Shown here one piece after another: positions 32,152-34,825 of a stretch of DNA of 34,825 nucleotides. How positions within the stretch are numbered: the stretch's first letter is position 1; each line of letters starts with the position of its first letter. The translations under genes and the position numbers were made by a program. The notes beneath the pieces are model-generated. The model searched no databases. It saw only the letters and a program-made list of their open reading frames with translations, and was not told where the DNA came from. Origin of the DNA: an uncultured Veillonellaceae bacterium (GTDB lineage: Bacteria > Bacillota > Negativicutes > Veillonellales > Negativicoccaceae); the NCBI GenBank assembly GCA_902488965.1, contig CABTYA010000002.1, positions 1 to 34,825 of the forward strand, written 5' to 3'.

Positions 32152-32490
32152 TTACATTTCGCAGCAACCGTCTTCTTTGCAATACTTGATTTGCCGGCAG
32201 ACACATTCGTCTTTGACTTGGTAGAGCTGCGGCAAAAATTCCAAAATCTCGGCAAAGCATGCTTCATTGATGGAGTATCGCATCCACAAGCCGTCTCGCC
32301 GGGCATGTACGAGACCCGCTTCTACCAAAATCTTCATATGGTAGCTCAAGGTAGATTGGGAGAGCGAAAAGCTTTGCAACAGGTCACAAGCGGACAGCTC
32401 GCTGCAAGAGAGCATGTCAATGATGCGCAATCGCGTTTCGTCACTCAATGCTTTGAATAGCTGGGAATAGGTCTTGTACGTTGGGTTCAC
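32152..32490 (-). CDS. ArsR/SmtB-family transcriptional repressor, cysteine-rich
   Basis: 112-aa winged-helix regulator. The fold is clear: FKALSDETRLRIIDML at residues 12-27, then ELSACDLLQSFSLSQSTLSYHMKILVEAGLV containing the recognition helix. C35 sits at the ArsR-type site in the sequence ACDLL, with C29 nearby. The C-terminal tail adds C96, C98, C104, C109 and C110, which could bind arsenite, antimonite or soft metal ions. No arsenic pump or reductase is nearby. The GTG at 32490 follows AGGAAG at seven bases. The gene lies 18 bases after the secreted-protein gene and shares its promoter, so it likely regulates that operon. Metal binding is inferred from cysteines only. Confidence 0.9.
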   Translation of the reverse strand: MNPTYKTYSQLFKALSDETRLRIIDMLSCSELSACDLLQSFSLSQSTLSYHMKILVEAGLVHARRDGLWMRYSINEACFAEILEFLPQLYQVKDECVCRQIKYCKEDGCCEM

Positions 32491-32508
32491 TCACAATCTT
32501 CCTTTCTA

Positions 32509-33204
32509 TCAGCGTCCCGCCGGGCGGAAACGATACATATGCCGATCGACGCCGACAGCCAGTGTGTGTGCATCGCTGCCCGGTTCGGCGACGGTTAATT
32601 CATGATTCCAATTCTGTTCGCCGAGCAGTTGGTGATCGGCGGTGTAGTCTTTCTGCGAGAGTTTCGCTACACGATACTGCGACTGGGCGCGGGACCATTT
32701 CGGTTCCAATACCTGCCGTTGCGCACCGTCCGGACGAACGACTTCAATCTGGTAGGTCGTCATCGAGTACGCATAGTTTTGATAGCCGTCCACGGAGAGA
32801 TTCGCATCTTTGCGGGCGGGGATCAATACGTCACGGACATAGTACGATGTCGGTACTTCGCGCACCGTCAGACGATACTGGTCGACGGCCGGTTGCGGAT
32901 ACGCCGCTACGACCTGGTTGAGCGCGAGATAGTAGGATTTGACATCGCTGGCCGCAATCCATGCCTGCGTGGTCGCCTGTTTACCTTTCAAGTCCTTGAG
33001 GACATGATGATAGGTCTTCAGTTCTTCCGGAATGACCTGATGTTCGGTGCCGGCGTGTACGCGGGCCATATGCGCTGCGGTCTGTTGATCGTAGAGAGCG
33101 GCCCGTGCGGCGGCGTCATTGTCATGGGCCGCTGCGGCGGTAACTGTTCCTTGCGCGAAAAGCGCGCCGACGAGTAATCCTGCTGCTAACATGTTGAATT
33201 TCAT
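32509..33204 (-). CDS. Secreted protein of unknown function, operon partner of the ArsR repressor
   Basis: 231-aa protein I do not recognise. It has a signal peptide (MKFNMLAAGLLVGALFAQG... with an Ala-rich cleavage zone near residues 23-27) and no further membrane segment, so it is exported to the periplasm or surface. The mature part has no cysteine and is rich in Tyr, Val, Gln and His. A beta-rich second half is suggested by alternating residues (VDQYRLTVREVPTSYYVRDV, TYQIEVVRPDG). The ATG at 33204 follows AGAGGTG; a GTG three codons earlier overlaps that site. It is the first gene of a two-gene operon with the ArsR repressor, which suggests that metal or metalloid level controls it. No function can be assigned from the sequence. 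Confidence 0.75.
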   Translation of the reverse strand: MKFNMLAAGLLVGALFAQGTVTAAAAHDNDAAARAALYDQQTAAHMARVHAGTEHQVIPEELKTYHHVLKDLKGKQATTQAWIAASDVKSYYLALNQVVAAYPQPAVDQYRLTVREVPTSYYVRDVLIPARKDANLSVDGYQNYAYSMTTYQIEVVRPDGAQRQVLEPKWSRAQSQYRVAKLSQKDYTADHQLLGEQNWNHELTVAEPGSDAHTLAVGVDRHMYRFRPAGR

Positions 33205-33229
33205 AGAAAACACCTCTTTGGGTTATAAA

Positions 33230-33243
33230 GCTGCCGAAGCAGC
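33230..33243 (-). other. UUCG-tetraloop hairpin in the secreted-protein leader
   Basis: On the minus strand GCTGC-TTCG-GCAGC, a C(UUCG)G loop closed by five pairs, lies between the promoter and the ribosome site. It is stable and may protect the 5' end of the mRNA. The T-run after it is weak. Confidence 0.6.
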
Positions 33244-33264
33244 GAATCGAGATCTTTCACTTTT

Positions 33265-33293
33265 ACTGTACAACATTTTTCGATATTTGTCAA
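33265..33293 (-). promoter_or_regulatory. Promoter of the secreted-protein/ArsR operon
   Basis: On the minus strand TTGACA (33293-33288) and TACAGT (33270-33265) are 17 bases apart. The spacer has ACAA...TTGT ends (33271-33291), an imperfect palindrome that could bind the ArsR protein. Confidence 0.75.
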
Positions 33294-33365
33294 AAAAGGC
33301 TGAAAATTGACGATTGTTCGGATGATCGATAGGGACTACACGGAATACGACCGTGCCCGCAGTAA

Positions 33366-33396
33366 CAAAAAAACGCGATCATGCGATCGCGTTTTG
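33366..33396 (-). terminator. Terminator after the dicarboxylate/amino acid symporter
   Basis: On the minus strand AAAACGCGATC and GATCGCGTTTT pair around GCAT, followed by a long T-run, 22 bases past the stop. Confidence 0.93.
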
Positions 33397-33418
33397 CTTT
33401 ATCGGATAGAAACGTACC

Positions 33419-34654
33419 TTAGCGGGTAACGGCATCGGCCGGTACTTCGGTTGTCGTTCCTTCGACCGCGTTGATGACGACTGCGCAGCTGATGTCGCCT
33501 GTGACGTTCAGGCAGGTACGGATCATGTCGAGGATCCGGTCGACACCGGCAACGAGCGCAATGCCTTCGAGCGGCAATCCTGTCGATTGCAGGACCATCA
33601 TCAGCATGATCATGCCCGCGCCGGGGACGCCCGCCGTACCGATGGAGGCCAGCGTGGCGGTCAGGATGACCATGAGCTGCTGTCCCGCGGTGAGGTCGAT
33701 ACCGAAGACTTGGGCGATGAAGATGGTGCAGACGCCTTGATAAATCGCCGTGCCGTCCATGTTGATGGTAGCGCCGAGCGGCAGGACGAAGCTGGCGACG
33801 GATTTATCGACGCCGAAGTTGTCCTTGGCGACGCCGATGCTGACGGGGAGCGTCCCTGACGAGCTCGAGGTGGTAAAGGCGACGGCCATCGCGGGGAACG
33901 CGCGGCGGATGAATTCAATCGGGTTCAGACCCGCCATCAGCCGAACGATCGCGCCGTAGACACCGAAGAGATGGAGCAGGCTTGCCAGTGCCGCAATCGA
34001 GATCAGTTTGAGCAGCGGCAGGAGTACGGCGGGGCCGTTGGTCGCGATGACGGGGGTGATCAGGCCGAACACGCCGATCGGGGCGAGACGCATGATCCAA
34101 GCAGTGATGGTGTACATCATATCCGCTACGCCGCGGAAGAAAAGTTCGACCGTGTGGGCGGATTCACCGACGGCGAGGATACTCATGCCGAGCAAAATCG
34201 CAAAGACGATGATCTGGAGCATATTGCCTTCCGCCAGCGATTGAATCGGGTTCGTCGGAATCATGCCCAAGAGGACTTCGGCGATACTCGGCGCTTCCTT
34301 GATTGTCACTTCGCCGGCCGATCCCGCCGCCAGGACGTAGCCCGCGCCGACATCGAGCAAGTTGGCCAAGACGATGCCGATGGTGACGGCGACGCCCGTC
34401 GTCAGGAAGTAATAGATAAATGTCCGACCGCCGATCGATCCCAAGCGGCGGATATCACCGAGGCCGCAGACGCCGGTGACGAGGGAAGCCAGTACCAACG
34501 GTACGATGATCAGTTTGATCAGACGCAGGAACAGCGCCCCCAGCGGCTGGATCCATGTCGTGGCGATGTCAGGCGAACTCTGCAACGCCCAACCGACGGC
34601 GATTCCCGCCAGCATACCGAGCCCGATTTGGGCGGATAACCCAATTTGTTTCAT
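33419..34654 (-). CDS. Dicarboxylate/amino acid:cation symporter (DAACS, glutamate/aspartate type)
   Basis: 411-aa membrane transporter of the GltP/GltT/DctA family. The re-entrant loop HP1 shows TTSSSSGTLP, TM7 shows GATINMDGTA, HP2 shows GTAGVPGAG, and TM8 shows VDRILDMIRTCLNVTGD. The TM8 arginine in DMIRTCLN is the residue that binds the side-chain carboxylate of aspartate or glutamate in characterised homologues, so acidic amino acids are likelier than plain dicarboxylates. The ATG at 34654 follows AAGGAG. It is a single-gene unit. Three GTATAC boxes lie upstream. Confidence 0.93.
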   Translation of the reverse strand: MKQIGLSAQIGLGMLAGIAVGWALQSSPDIATTWIQPLGALFLRLIKLIIVPLVLASLVTGVCGLGDIRRLGSIGGRTFIYYFLTTGVAVTIGIVLANLLDVGAGYVLAAGSAGEVTIKEAPSIAEVLLGMIPTNPIQSLAEGNMLQIIVFAILLGMSILAVGESAHTVELFFRGVADMMYTITAWIMRLAPIGVFGLITPVIATNGPAVLLPLLKLISIAALASLLHLFGVYGAIVRLMAGLNPIEFIRRAFPAMAVAFTTSSSSGTLPVSIGVAKDNFGVDKSVASFVLPLGATINMDGTAIYQGVCTIFIAQVFGIDLTAGQQLMVILTATLASIGTAGVPGAGMIMLMMVLQSTGLPLEGIALVAGVDRILDMIRTCLNVTGDISCAVVINAVEGTTTEVPADAVTR

Positions 34655-34719
34655 ATCCTATCTCTCCTTTTTGTTCATGTAGGTACATTGTACGCAGAGA
34701 AAGCCCCGCAGAACAATAG

Positions 34720-34763
34720 GTATACAGGAATAATACTGTATACATAACAGAAATATTGTATAC
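34720..34763 (-). promoter_or_regulatory. Three GTATAC boxes upstream of the symporter gene
   Basis: GTATAC occurs at 34720-34725, 34738-34743 and 34758-34763, spaced 18 and 20 bases apart, close to two helical turns. The two outermost from the gene extend to TGTATACA. The third box overlaps a possible -35 (TTGTAT), and the second a possible -10 (TATACA, spacer 17). They are candidate operator repeats or overlapping promoter elements. Confidence 0.5.
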
Positions 34764-34794
34764 AAAATAGGCATGGATTGTTCGCGACATACAA

Positions 34795-34824
34795 AACGAG
34801 CCGCTCGTATATGAGCGGCTCGTT
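34795..34824 (-). terminator. Terminator at the right edge
   Basis: AACGAGCCGCTC and GAGCGGCTCGTT form a perfect 12-bp stem around GTATAT. On the minus strand it is followed by TTTGTATG, so it probably ends a leftward gene lying beyond the window. Confidence 0.8.
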
Positions 34825-34825
34825 C

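Noticed and set aside
1..34825. CRISPR arrays, insertion sequences, prophage or defence islands
   Set aside because: Reading both strands showed no regularly spaced repeats, transposase or integrase motifs, or phage structural genes.

Overview
The window is a moderately GC-rich bacterial chromosome segment centred on the replication origin. It reads best as a diderm Firmicute of the Negativicutes (Veillonellaceae-like). Four things point that way: the Firmicute order rpmH / dnaA-dnaN-yaaA-recF-DUF721-gyrB, AAGGAGG-type ribosome binding sites with sigma-A promoters, a B. subtilis-like bipartite oriC, and an RND pump with a lipoprotein adaptor, which implies an outer membrane. The species cannot be named from the sequence alone.

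Left arm (1-2791, minus strand): the rpmH-rnpA-yidD-yidC-jag-mnmE cluster, tightly packed with 4-base ATGA overlaps and driven by a near-perfect promoter before rpmH. mnmE runs off the left edge, and its last 13 visible codons do not fit the family. Origin (2792-6352): brnQ sits between rpmH and dnaA. DnaA boxes flank dnaA on both sides, and the dnaA-dnaN gap also carries a DnaA-trio-like element beside an AT-rich stretch. Replication operon (4606-11667): dnaA, dnaN, yaaA, recF, an extended DciA-like gene and gyrB. gyrA does not follow gyrB in this window.

Middle (11.9-19.2 kb): a lysP-type lysine permease, an adaptor plus RND efflux pump, and a CNNM/CorC membrane protein. A possible small RNA lies between the pump and the CNNM gene. 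From 19.3 to 23.5 kb: an unusual acidic, Cys/His-repeat, Lys-tailed protein; an AEC carrier; a PLP-aminotransferase-like protein that has lost its catalytic lysine and is cotranscribed with ychF; and tRNA-Arg(CCT). From 23.6 to 27.4 kb: a GltD-like oxidoreductase, an MFS exporter with an attenuator-like leader, and an ADP-ribosylglycohydrolase.

Right arm (27.4-34.8 kb, all minus strand): an OpuC-type compatible-solute ABC transporter (ATPase plus permease/binding-protein fusion), a DcuC dicarboxylate carrier, a secreted protein of unknown function paired with a Cys-rich ArsR repressor, and a glutamate/aspartate-type symporter. The window therefore joins a conserved replication core to transport and stress genes. 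No CRISPR array, prophage, insertion sequence or obvious defence island is visible. The best candidates for undescribed biology are the acidic Cys/His-repeat protein, the lysine-less aminotransferase-like partner of ychF, and the secreted-protein/ArsR pair.
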